Positions 57,843 to 64,000 of a stretch of DNA of 64,000 nt are shown here, piece by piece. The notes under the pieces were generated by a model, which searched no databases, had not been told where the DNA came from, and worked only from the letters and a program-made list of their open reading frames with translations. Source of the DNA: an uncultured Myxococcales bacterium (GTDB lineage: Bacteria; Myxococcota_A; UBA9042); assembly GCA_903924465.1 (NCBI GenBank), contig CAIYBN010000099.1:79009-143008 (forward strand), given 5' to 3'. Within the stretch, counting starts at the first letter, position 1. The number at the start of each line of letters is the position of its first letter. Position numbers and translations under genes: made by a program.

Positions 57843-58676
57843 TCAGGGCGCAAGAGGCTCGGCAATTTCCTCCACCGTTTCAGTGGACTCAGTGACCTCA
57901 ACGACCGGCTCCCGCGCCGCGGCCCATGTCGACCATCCTGCCCACTCCACACCGGCCGCTCGGGTCGCTCGCAGGAGATCGGCAGCCATGCCATCGCAGC
58001 GGCCTGCTTCACGCGCCGGGCAATCGGCACACTCGGCGAGGAACACCTGGCGTGCGGCCGTTTGCTCGCTCGCGAACGTCGCCTCGCCATCGACGCTTTC
58101 GGGCATCGCGCAGCTTGGCAGCAACCGCGAAGCGGTCAACATGTGGCCCGACTGGCCGATCGCCGTCACCGCCTCCGCCAGTTTGTCGAGCCGCGGTGCG
58201 GCCTCTCCCAGCACCGGCCGCAGGTGAACCTGCAGCACGTCCAGTTCGGCCTCCTGGGTCAGGTGATCCAAGCACGCGACCGTCAACTCGCCCAACGTCG
58301 GCGCCGAGATGTGCAACGCCAGGCGGGTCGAGATTTCGCAGGCGGCAAGCGCCTTGAGCACACGCTTGAGAAGTTCGAATCCTTCAGGCCAACCAATGGC
58401 CGCCATGCCCGCTTCCGACCACGCCGGCGTCCGGATCTCGACGACATCTGGATGCAGCGCGTCGAGCCACGCCGCGATGTTCAGGCGCGCGGCTTGCGGC
58501 AGATCGACCAAAGCGGTCAGTTGCCCATCGACCGGTCGCTTCAACGCCCAGGCGCGCGCGTCGTCTGCAGAAATCTGCGTCGAGTTGCGTAGTTGCAAAT
58601 CGGCGCCCGCGGGCAATGCGTTTGCCACCTGGGCACCGGCGCGTGCGTCAAACGCTGTCTTGGACATCACGGTCAT
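57843..58676 (-). CDS. Unknown protein with C-terminal Cys cluster, radical-SAM-like remnant
   Basis: A 277-residue cytoplasmic protein. AAGGAG lies 8 bases before the ATG, so it is surely translated. The middle has alternating strands and helices (LTALVDLPQAARLNIAAW, VVEIRTPAW, DVLQVHLRPVL) suggesting a barrel-like fold. Near the C-terminus it has SCAMPE, then CADCPAREAGRCDG, a C-x2-C-x6-C pattern as in the auxiliary region of radical SAM enzymes. The CX3CX2C site of those enzymes is missing. I infer a metal-binding protein, perhaps derived from a radical SAM protein or partnering one. Low certainty about function. Confidence 0.6.
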   Translation of the reverse strand: MTVMSKTAFDARAGAQVANALPAGADLQLRNSTQISADDARAWALKRPVDGQLTALVDLPQAARLNIAAWLDALHPDVVEIRTPAWSEAGMAAIGWPEGFELLKRVLKALAACEISTRLALHISAPTLGELTVACLDHLTQEAELDVLQVHLRPVLGEAAPRLDKLAEAVTAIGQSGHMLTASRLLPSCAMPESVDGEATFASEQTAARQVFLAECADCPAREAGRCDGMAADLLRATRAAGVEWAGWSTWAAAREPVVEVTESTETVEEIAEPLAP

Positions 58677-58689
58677 GGCGAAATCTCCT

Positions 58690-58989
58690 TCAAACGCGGC
58701 TCAGCAGCCAGATCACGCCCATCGCGCACAAGACATTCAGTGCCGTTTCACGCAGGCCTTGCACGCGGAACAAATGGTGCGCCAACATGCCACCCAGCAA
58801 CGAGCCGACGATACCACAGAGGGAGGTCGCGAACCATCCCATCGGGTGAGAACCCGGCAGAATCCAACGGGCAATTCCGCCGATGATGAGGCCGATCAGC
58901 AACTGGCTGAGGACCGAAAGGACCGTCCCGGCGATGAAGATGCCGATGACGAGTGCGACGGCCAGGACAAGCAGCGTGACGAGCATCAT
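58690..58989 (-). CDS. GlsB/YeaQ/YmgE family small membrane protein
   Basis: A 99-residue protein with three hydrophobic helices. The family signature GLIIGGIARWILPGSHPMGW followed by FATSLCGIVGSLLGGMLA is complete. These proteins are stress-linked and of unclear function, although they are named transglycosylase-associated. The ATG at 58989 or 58986 has AGGAA upstream. It lies 13 bases upstream of the Cys-cluster gene on the same strand, so the two probably share a transcript. Confidence 0.88.
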   Translation of the reverse strand: MMLVTLLVLAVALVIGIFIAGTVLSVLSQLLIGLIIGGIARWILPGSHPMGWFATSLCGIVGSLLGGMLAHHLFRVQGLRETALNVLCAMGVIWLLSRV

Positions 58990-59064
58990 GGCGTTGGTTT
59001 CCTGCCGCGCGTTCAAATCCACGGCGGCACGCAGCATGCCGGTGCCGGGAGCGGGCTGCAACCG

Positions 59065-59493
59065 TCAAGCGTCGTCGCGCGGTCGCTGGCGCAGGCGCTT
59101 GGTTTCACCTGTCTGGCCCTTTTGCGTCAGGCGCCGTTCTTTGGACCCTTTGGTCGGACGGGTCGGACGCCGCGGTACCGGCGGTGGCACCGCTTCGCGC
59201 ACGAGTTGCGCCAGCCGATCACGGGCGTCCGCCAGATTGCGCTCCTGGCTACGCGTCGTCTGGCTGACGATCAGCAACACGTCGGTTGAATCGATGCGCT
59301 TGCCGGCCAGCGCGCGCAGCCGGCCCAGAACGCCCCACGGCCACTCGACCAGGCGCAGATCGAGCCGCAGCTCAACGGCGGTCGACACTTTGTTGACGTT
59401 TTGACCGCCCGGCCCGGAAGACCGCACCGCCGTCCACGACAGCGCGTCGCCGGGAATCGTCAAGTGAGAGGTGATCAGGAGGTCAGCGGACAT
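59065..59493 (-). CDS. arfB: Alternative ribosome-rescue factor, peptidyl-tRNA hydrolase ArfB
   Basis: A 142-residue ArfB/YaeJ-type protein that frees ribosomes stalled on broken mRNA. The GGQ hydrolysis motif is in [15 protein letters not shown] (about residues 24-38). The C-terminal tail ([20 protein letters not shown] and on) is highly basic, fitting the mRNA channel. It begins 9 bases after clpX on the same strand, so rescue and ClpXP proteolysis of failed products are likely made together. Length fits the family (about 140). Confidence 0.93.
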   Translation of the reverse strand: MSADLLITSHLTIPGDALSWTAVRSSGPGGQNVNKVSTAVELRLDLRLVEWPWGVLGRLRALAGKRIDSTDVLLIVSQTTRSQERNLADARDRLAQLVREAVPPPVPRRPTRPTKGSKERRLTQKGQTGETKRLRQRPRDDA

Positions 59494-59502
59494 CGGACGA
59501 CG

Positions 59503-60789
59503 CTACGCCGCGTCCGTCTGCTCAATCGCCAACAGGGGAACCTTGCCGTGCAGAATCGTGTCTTCGTCAATCAGCACTTCCCGCACGGACTTATCGCCCG
59601 GCAGGTCGTACATCACTTCCAGCATCGCTTCTTCCAGGATCGCCCGGAGACCGCGCGCGCCGGTCTTGCGTTCCAGTGCCTTCTTGGCACACGCCTTGAT
59701 CGCCGATTCGGTGAACTTCAGCTCGACGCCGTCCATCTCGAACAGCCGCTTGAACTGCTTGATGAGCGCGTTCTTCGGCTCGGTCAGCACCGTCACCAGC
59801 GCCGCCTCATCCAGCTCGTGCAACGCCACGACGACCGGCAGGCGACCGACGAACTCTGGAATCAGGCCGAACTTGATCAGGTCCTCCGGCTGCACGCGCT
59901 CCAGCAGCGTCTTGTCCACCGGCTTCTTGTCGCCAATCGTCGGCAGGTCCGCTTCCGCCGTCGGCTCGTTCGACGCGCTGCGGCCAAAGCCAATGGTCTT
60001 CTGCCCCACGCGCCGCTCGATGACCTTGTCCAACCCGGAGAACGCACCGCCGCAGATGAACAGGATGTTGCTCGTGTCGATCGGAATGAATTCCTGCTGC
60101 GGATGCTTGCGGCCACCCTTGGGCGGCACATTGGCAATCGTGCCTTCCAGGATCTTCAGCAGCGCCTGCTGCACGCCCTCGCCCGAGACATCGCGGGTAA
60201 TCGACACGTTCTCAGATTTACGTGTGATTTTGTCGACTTCATCGATGTAGACAATGCCGCGCATCGCCGCGTCGACGTCGTGATCCGCCGCCTCCAGCAG
60301 CCGCACGATGATGTTCTCGACATCCTCGCCGACATAGCCCGCTTCGGTCAGCGTCGTCGCGTCGACGATGGTAAACGGCACCTTGAGCACGCGCGCCAGC
60401 GTTTGCGCGAGCAGCGTCTTGCCGGAACCGGTCGGGCCCAGCAGCAGCACGTTGGACTTCTGCAACTCCACGTCCTGATGCTTGCCGCCCTTGAAATCAA
60501 TGCGTTTGTAGTGGTTGTACACCGCGACCGACAGCACTTTCTTGGCGTGATCCTGACCGATCACGAACTCGTCCAAAATCTTGCGGAGGTCGCGCGGCTT
60601 GGGAATCGACGCCAAATTCGGCAGCTTGTCGTCGCGTTCGACCTCTTCGGCGATGATGTCGTTGCACAGGGCAATGCACTCGTCGCAGATGTAGACCGTC
60701 GGTCCCGCGATCAACTTCTTCACTTCTTTCTGGGACTTACCGCAGAAGGAACAAGACAGGTTGCTGGCATCGCGTCGGCGTTCAGTCAT
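59503..60789 (-). CDS. clpX: ATP-dependent Clp protease, ATPase subunit
   Basis: A 428-residue AAA+ unfoldase. The N-terminal zinc finger is [11 protein letters not shown] with CDECIALC. The Walker A motif is [12 protein letters not shown], the Walker B motif VYIDEVDKI, and the pore loop lies in [10 protein letters not shown]. The C-terminal small domain with [14 protein letters not shown] is intact. It recognises tagged proteins and feeds them to ClpP. I chose ATG 60789, with GGAG about 8 bases upstream, over an extended frame. A strong promoter lies at 60867-60894. clpP is upstream on the same strand. Confidence 0.97.
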   Translation of the reverse strand: MTERRRDASNLSCSFCGKSQKEVKKLIAGPTVYICDECIALCNDIIAEEVERDDKLPNLASIPKPRDLRKILDEFVIGQDHAKKVLSVAVYNHYKRIDFKGGKHQDVELQKSNVLLLGPTGSGKTLLAQTLARVLKVPFTIVDATTLTEAGYVGEDVENIIVRLLEAADHDVDAAMRGIVYIDEVDKITRKSENVSITRDVSGEGVQQALLKILEGTIANVPPKGGRKHPQQEFIPIDTSNILFICGGAFSGLDKVIERRVGQKTIGFGRSASNEPTAEADLPTIGDKKPVDKTLLERVQPEDLIKFGLIPEFVGRLPVVVALHELDEAALVTVLTEPKNALIKQFKRLFEMDGVELKFTESAIKACAKKALERKTGARGLRAILEEAMLEVMYDLPGDKSVREVLIDEDTILHGKVPLLAIEQTDAA

Positions 60790-60866
60790 CTCACTCGCTC
60801 CAGACTGGACTTCCAGTCGCCGTTCACCCAGGCGCCTCGTTCCCGCTGACCCAGTGCGCAAAGCAC

Positions 60867-60894
60867 TCTATACACTGCCGGTGAGGTGCGTCAA
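60867..60894 (-). promoter_or_regulatory. clpX promoter
   Basis: Minus strand TTGACG (60894-60889), 16-base spacer, TATAGA (60872-60867). It lies in the gap between clpP and clpX, about 70-80 bases before the clpX ATG. No CtsR- or HSF-like operator was seen. Confidence 0.6.
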
Positions 60895-60936
60895 AGTCGC
60901 GCTCGGATCAAAATCCGCCAAATTCGCCCAATTCGC

Positions 60937-61533
60937 TCAGGCTTTGCCCTTGCGCACCAGCACGTTATCGACAACTCCGTACGACTTGGCCTCTTCCGCA
61001 CCCAGATAGAAATCGCGGTCGGTGTCGACGCGAATCTTCTCCAGCGCTTGGCCCGTGTGGCGGGCGACGATCTCATTCAGGATGTTCTTGGTGTACAACA
61101 TTTCCCGCGCCTGGATGTCGATGTCCGACGCCTGACCCGAAAATCCGCCCAGCGGCTGGTGCAACATCACCCGGCCATGCGGCAGGATGACGCGACGCCC
61201 CTTCGTGCCCGCAGCGAGCAAGACCGCCGCCATCGATGACGCCTGGCCCAAGCAGATGGTCGAAATCGGGCACTGCACGTACTGCATGGTGTCGTAAATC
61301 GCGAGCCCGGCATTGACGAGGCCGCCCGGACTGTTCAGGTACAACGCGATTTCCTTGGTCGGATCTTCACTTTCCAGGAACAGCAACTGCGCGATGATCG
61401 AGTTCGCGACGTAGTCGTTGATCTCCGTGCCCAGGAACACGATGCGATCCATGAGCAAGCGCGAATAGATGTCCGAGTGACGTTCGCCGCGCGGCGTGGA
61501 TTCCGTGACAATGATCGAGTCGTGAATTTTCAT
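60937..61533 (-). CDS. clpP: ATP-dependent Clp protease, proteolytic subunit
   Basis: A 198-residue serine protease that forms the tetradecameric barrel. The nucleophile Ser lies in [16 protein letters not shown] and the catalytic His in [13 protein letters not shown]. The opening [20 protein letters not shown] is typical. Neighbours are tig upstream (33 bases) and clpX downstream, the usual order. AAGG precedes the ATG. Confidence 0.97.
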   Translation of the reverse strand: MKIHDSIIVTESTPRGERHSDIYSRLLMDRIVFLGTEINDYVANSIIAQLLFLESEDPTKEIALYLNSPGGLVNAGLAIYDTMQYVQCPISTICLGQASSMAAVLLAAGTKGRRVILPHGRVMLHQPLGGFSGQASDIDIQAREMLYTKNILNEIVARHTGQALEKIRVDTDRDFYLGAEEAKSYGVVDNVLVRKGKA

Positions 61534-61566
61534 CAGGCTAGGCCTTCTGGAAGCTGGGCAAACGGC

Positions 61567-62970
61567 CTAGCCGTGGTTGCAGTTCTCGTCGTGCACGTGC
61601 TCATCATGGTCATGGCCCATCTCGCCGTCGTCGGCCAATTCCTGCGGCGTCGGCGCCTTGGCGGCCCGCAGCGTCTTCTGCGCGCCTTCAGTAAAGGTCG
61701 CGAGACGCACCAATTCATCCATCGCCCGATCACTGCGCGCCCGACGGCGCAGTTCATCGCGCCCCTGTTCGCCTTGATAGTCGCGTTTCAGCCGCTCCTG
61801 CCGCGACGGGTTTTGCGCAATCAGCTCTTCGAGCTTGGCATCGATCGCCGCGTCATCCGGCAGGATTTCCAGCTTGTCCGCCAGCGCTTCCAGCGCCAGC
61901 CCGCGGCGCAGCGCGCTCTCCGTGCTCTTGCGCATATCCACGCGCATTTGCTGGAAGAAACGCCCGAGGCTCTTCAGCATTTTTTCGTCCAGATGGCCAA
62001 ACGATTGCGCCAACTGCTGATCGACCAATTCGTCGACGAACGACGCCGGCAGCTCCACTTCGTTTTGCGCGAGCAGATGGTCCACCGCGGCGTTCCGGCG
62101 CGCTTCCAGATTGCGCTTAGCCACGTCGGCTTCGACTTCCGCTTGAACCGCGACCCGCAGCGCCGCAAGATCCGCGTGACCCAGATCCTTGGCAAACTCG
62201 TCGTCCAGCTTCGGAATTTCCGTCCGGTGCGCTTCGTGCAACGTCAGCGTGACCTTGCGCGCCGTCAGCGTGCCTTCCGCCGGGCGATCGGCGACGGCTT
62301 CCGTACCCACCACCGCGTTGAGCGCCAATTCGTTCACTTCGAACGGCACGTGCTCCGCCCCGACGACAAAACGCCGCTGATCGGCCGTCTCACGCGGCGC
62401 ATCCGCGCCTTCGTCCGTGATCGTCCAACTGGCCACCGCCTCATCGCCGTTCTGCAGACCGGTCTCGACCGCCAGCTGCTCCGCACGCTCGCGCGCCTTC
62501 TGTTCCAGCGCTTCGTCGACATCGGTGGCGTCCGCGACGATCGTGTCCACCGTGAGCGCCGCGCCTTCATAACCGGTCAACGCCAAGGTCGGCAGCACTT
62601 CGCACATCACCTGAACGGTCAACGGCTTGTCGCGGGCCAATTCGCCCACGGATTCGACTTCCGGACGCCCCACGGGCTTCAAGTCGGTCGACTGAATCGC
62701 CTTGAACACCCACACTTTCAGCAGATCATCCAGCGCCGCGCGGCGAATTTCGACGCCGTGCATGCGTTCAATCATCGCGGCCGGCGCGTGACCCGGCCGA
62801 AAGCCCGCAACGCGGACCTTGCCGGCGAATTTCGCCGTCGTCTGGGCAAAAGCCGCAGAGACCTGGGCTTGGGGCACGGAAAAGCGCAAGCGGCGGCGAA
62901 CCTGGCCGAGCGTTTCGACCTGCACGTCGAGGTTCTGGTTGTTCGTGGGGGCGGGCTGAGCGGCAGTCAT
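61567..62970 (-). CDS. tig: Trigger factor, ribosome-associated chaperone
   Basis: A 467-residue trigger factor. The ribosome-docking signature GFRPGHAP is in the N-terminal domain. The central prolyl isomerase domain (about residues 170-260) and the helical C-terminal arms follow. The last 17 residues (MGHDHDEHVHDENCNHG) are His/Asp-rich and look like a metal-binding tail, rare for trigger factor but common in SlyD. GGAG lies 8 bases before the ATG. It is the first gene of the tig-clpP cluster. Confidence 0.93.
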   Translation of the reverse strand: MTAAQPAPTNNQNLDVQVETLGQVRRRLRFSVPQAQVSAAFAQTTAKFAGKVRVAGFRPGHAPAAMIERMHGVEIRRAALDDLLKVWVFKAIQSTDLKPVGRPEVESVGELARDKPLTVQVMCEVLPTLALTGYEGAALTVDTIVADATDVDEALEQKARERAEQLAVETGLQNGDEAVASWTITDEGADAPRETADQRRFVVGAEHVPFEVNELALNAVVGTEAVADRPAEGTLTARKVTLTLHEAHRTEIPKLDDEFAKDLGHADLAALRVAVQAEVEADVAKRNLEARRNAAVDHLLAQNEVELPASFVDELVDQQLAQSFGHLDEKMLKSLGRFFQQMRVDMRKSTESALRRGLALEALADKLEILPDDAAIDAKLEELIAQNPSRQERLKRDYQGEQGRDELRRRARSDRAMDELVRLATFTEGAQKTLRAAKAPTPQELADDGEMGHDHDEHVHDENCNHG

Positions 62971-63054
62971 TGCGATCTCCAGGAAAGTGCCTGCTTGCGG
63001 CGGGCGTCACTCTGCCCGCGGCCAGCGAGCGTGTTGGGGCAAGATTCGGAACGG

Positions 63055-63135
63055 TGCGAGAAGAGGGATTTGAACCCTCACGCCAAAGGCGCCAGAACCT
63101 AAATCTGGTGCGTCTACCAATTTCGCCATTCTCGC
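63055..63135 (-). tRNA. tRNA-Leu (anticodon TAG)
   Basis: An 81-base tRNA with a long variable arm, as in Leu tRNAs. The acceptor arms GCGAGAA and TTCTCGC pair, and the anticodon loop TTTAGGT gives TAG for CUA. The 3' CCA is not encoded. Confidence 0.96.
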
Positions 63136-63265
63136 GGGGACTGGCCAGGCGGCCCAGGCAGACGGCGCTGACCAGCGCGCCAAGAGTCGTCGGGCAGGAC
63201 GCGGCAACGTCACTGGAGCGCCTTCCGTCGCGGCGGCGTTGCGCTGGCGCAAAGATGTTGTTGGG

Positions 63266-63338
63266 TGCCCCCTGAGTGATTCGAACACTCGACAAACGGA
63301 TTAAGAGTCCGCTGCTCTACCAACTGAGCTAAGGGGGC
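63266..63338 (-). tRNA. tRNA-Lys (anticodon CTT)
   Basis: A 73-base cloverleaf. Acceptor arms GCCCCCT and AGGGGGC; the anticodon loop CTCTTAA gives CTT for AAG. The 3' CCA is not encoded (CCC follows). Confidence 0.96.
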
Positions 63339-63407
63339 GAAGGAAAACCGAATTCGTCGCCCGGGCGGCGATCACCGCATCAGCCAGACCGCAAGATGCT
63401 GTGGCTG

Positions 63408-63484
63408 TGGCGCGCCCGGCAGGATTCGAACCTGCGACCTGCGGATTCGAAGTCCGATGCTCTATCCAGCTGAGCTACAGGCGC
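63408..63484 (-). tRNA. tRNA-Arg (anticodon TCG)
   Basis: A 77-base cloverleaf including an encoded CCA (63410-63408). Acceptor arms GCGCCTG and CGGGCGC with one G-T pair; the anticodon loop CTTCGAA gives TCG for CGA. Confidence 0.96.
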
Positions 63485-63715
63485 ATCTGACCAAAGGTGC
63501 GTGACCGACGGCGCGTACGCAAGTTGACGCTGCGCAACGCGTTCTGCCGCGACGAAGCGTTCTGTCATCGGGTCGCAGGCAGGGCCTTTGCGACCGTCTC
63601 GCACACCGTCACCGCACAGGCGACGGTTCTGACCATTCGTTCGCGGGTACGTGACCCGGGAACTGCGGGCTCCTGCGCTTGCGGCTGGGTAGCCAGAAGG
63701 ACAGTGACCGCGCGG

Positions 63716-63789
63716 GGTGAGTGATGGGGCTTGAACCCATGACATCGGGAATCACAATCCCGCGCTCTACCAGCTGAGCTACACCCACC
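63716..63789 (-). tRNA. tRNA-His (anticodon GTG)
   Basis: A 74-base cloverleaf counting the extra 5' G (63789) that faces the C at position 73 (63716), the identity pair of His tRNAs. The anticodon loop TTGTGAT gives GTG. CCA is not encoded. Confidence 0.96.
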
Positions 63790-63802
63790 GCTGGCGCGCG
63801 GC

Positions 63803-63830
63803 AGGATAACCGATCCGGCCGCTGTGTCAA
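63803..63830 (-). promoter_or_regulatory. Promoter of tRNA-His
   Basis: Minus strand consensus TTGACA (63830-63825), 16-base spacer, TATCCT (63808-63803). It lies 13 bases upstream of the tRNA. The best-matching promoter in the window. Confidence 0.72.
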
Positions 63831-64000
63831 GGATGTGACTTCGCCGGGGCGCATCCGCAAACTGATCTTCGATCTGATTCCGCAGACTTCCAGCCGCCCG
63901 CTGTGCCAGTAGCCTCGTAACCTCGCAAAATGCCAATGCTGGCGTATCGTTCCGGTGACGTCCAACCCCCCGCGGGCACCGTGAACGCAAGGCCCGCCAC

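Noticed and set aside
55559..58090. An 843-codon minus-strand frame opposite alaS
   Set aside because: alaS is unmistakable; the antisense product has no family features.
63565..63990. Minus-strand frame of 141 codons across tRNA-His
   Set aside because: It runs through a tRNA gene and shows no ribosome site or family.

Overview
The window is GC-rich chromosomal DNA (about two-thirds G+C by eye), densely packed on both strands, from a Gram-negative bacterium that most resembles Myxococcota or related former Deltaproteobacteria. The clues are many lipoproteins with Asp/Ala-rich linkers, a long MopE-like Cys/Asp repeat lipoprotein, a Ser/Thr kinase fused to TPRs, an FHA protein, a CHASE2 adenylate cyclase, an AgmX/PglI-type protein, HD-GYP signalling and a c-type cytochrome lipoprotein with a CX4CH haem site. 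I see no transposase, integrase, phage gene, CRISPR array or rRNA. The taxonomic call is inference. No gene-free stretch exceeds about 300 bases; the largest (20413-20668, 63485-63715, 63790-64000) hold promoters or nothing I can recognise.

Layout. 1-8100: an ECF sigma factor with the start of its probable anti-sigma partner, an rRNA uracil methyltransferase, a lipoprotein translationally coupled to a DNA methyltransferase, an M23 peptidase, cysS and a small membrane protein. 8247-11656: korAB (2-oxoacid:ferredoxin oxidoreductase), then an HPF-like ribosome factor. 11757-20412: a large Cys-rich lipoprotein, chorismate mutase plus U32 protein, FHA protein, a NamZ-like muramidase and an AI-2E family permease. 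20669-29496: cytochrome lipoprotein, GT-C and GT4 glycosyltransferases, bolA-grxD, a repeat-containing secreted protein, a NuiA-like lipoprotein whose ribosome binding site lies in a hairpin, an M1 peptidase-TlpA operon and tRNA-Pro. 29661-40497: two RluA-family genes, an HD-GYP protein, the giant MopE-like lipoprotein, a stand-alone nuoB, a TrmH-family methyltransferase and deoB. 40539-48349: a signalling operon (kinase-TPR, CHASE2 cyclase, FecR/AgmX lipoprotein) and a TerC protein. 48557-57817: a ketopantoate-reductase-like gene, XdhC and a DUF309-MobA-like fusion, then GNAT, a lipoprotein, a TPR/GT-C membrane protein and alaS. 57843-62970: tig, clpP, clpX, arfB and small genes. 63055-63789: four tRNA genes.

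How the genes fit together. Housekeeping genes (cysS, alaS, tig-clpP-clpX, korAB, deoB, nuoB, RNA modification, tRNAs) are mixed with an envelope and signalling layer. Start and stop codons overlap by 1-4 bases in many pairs, so operons are tight. Many promoters fit TTG-like minus 35 boxes 16-18 bases before a (G)CTAnnnT-type minus 10, and a subset shares an unusual AACTGGCGC upstream box. The best candidates for new biology are the hairpin-controlled NuiA-like lipoprotein, the lipoprotein-methyltransferase pair, the kinase/cyclase/AgmX operon, the DUF309-MobA fusion and the Cys-cluster protein at 57843-58676. None can be proven a new system from sequence alone.
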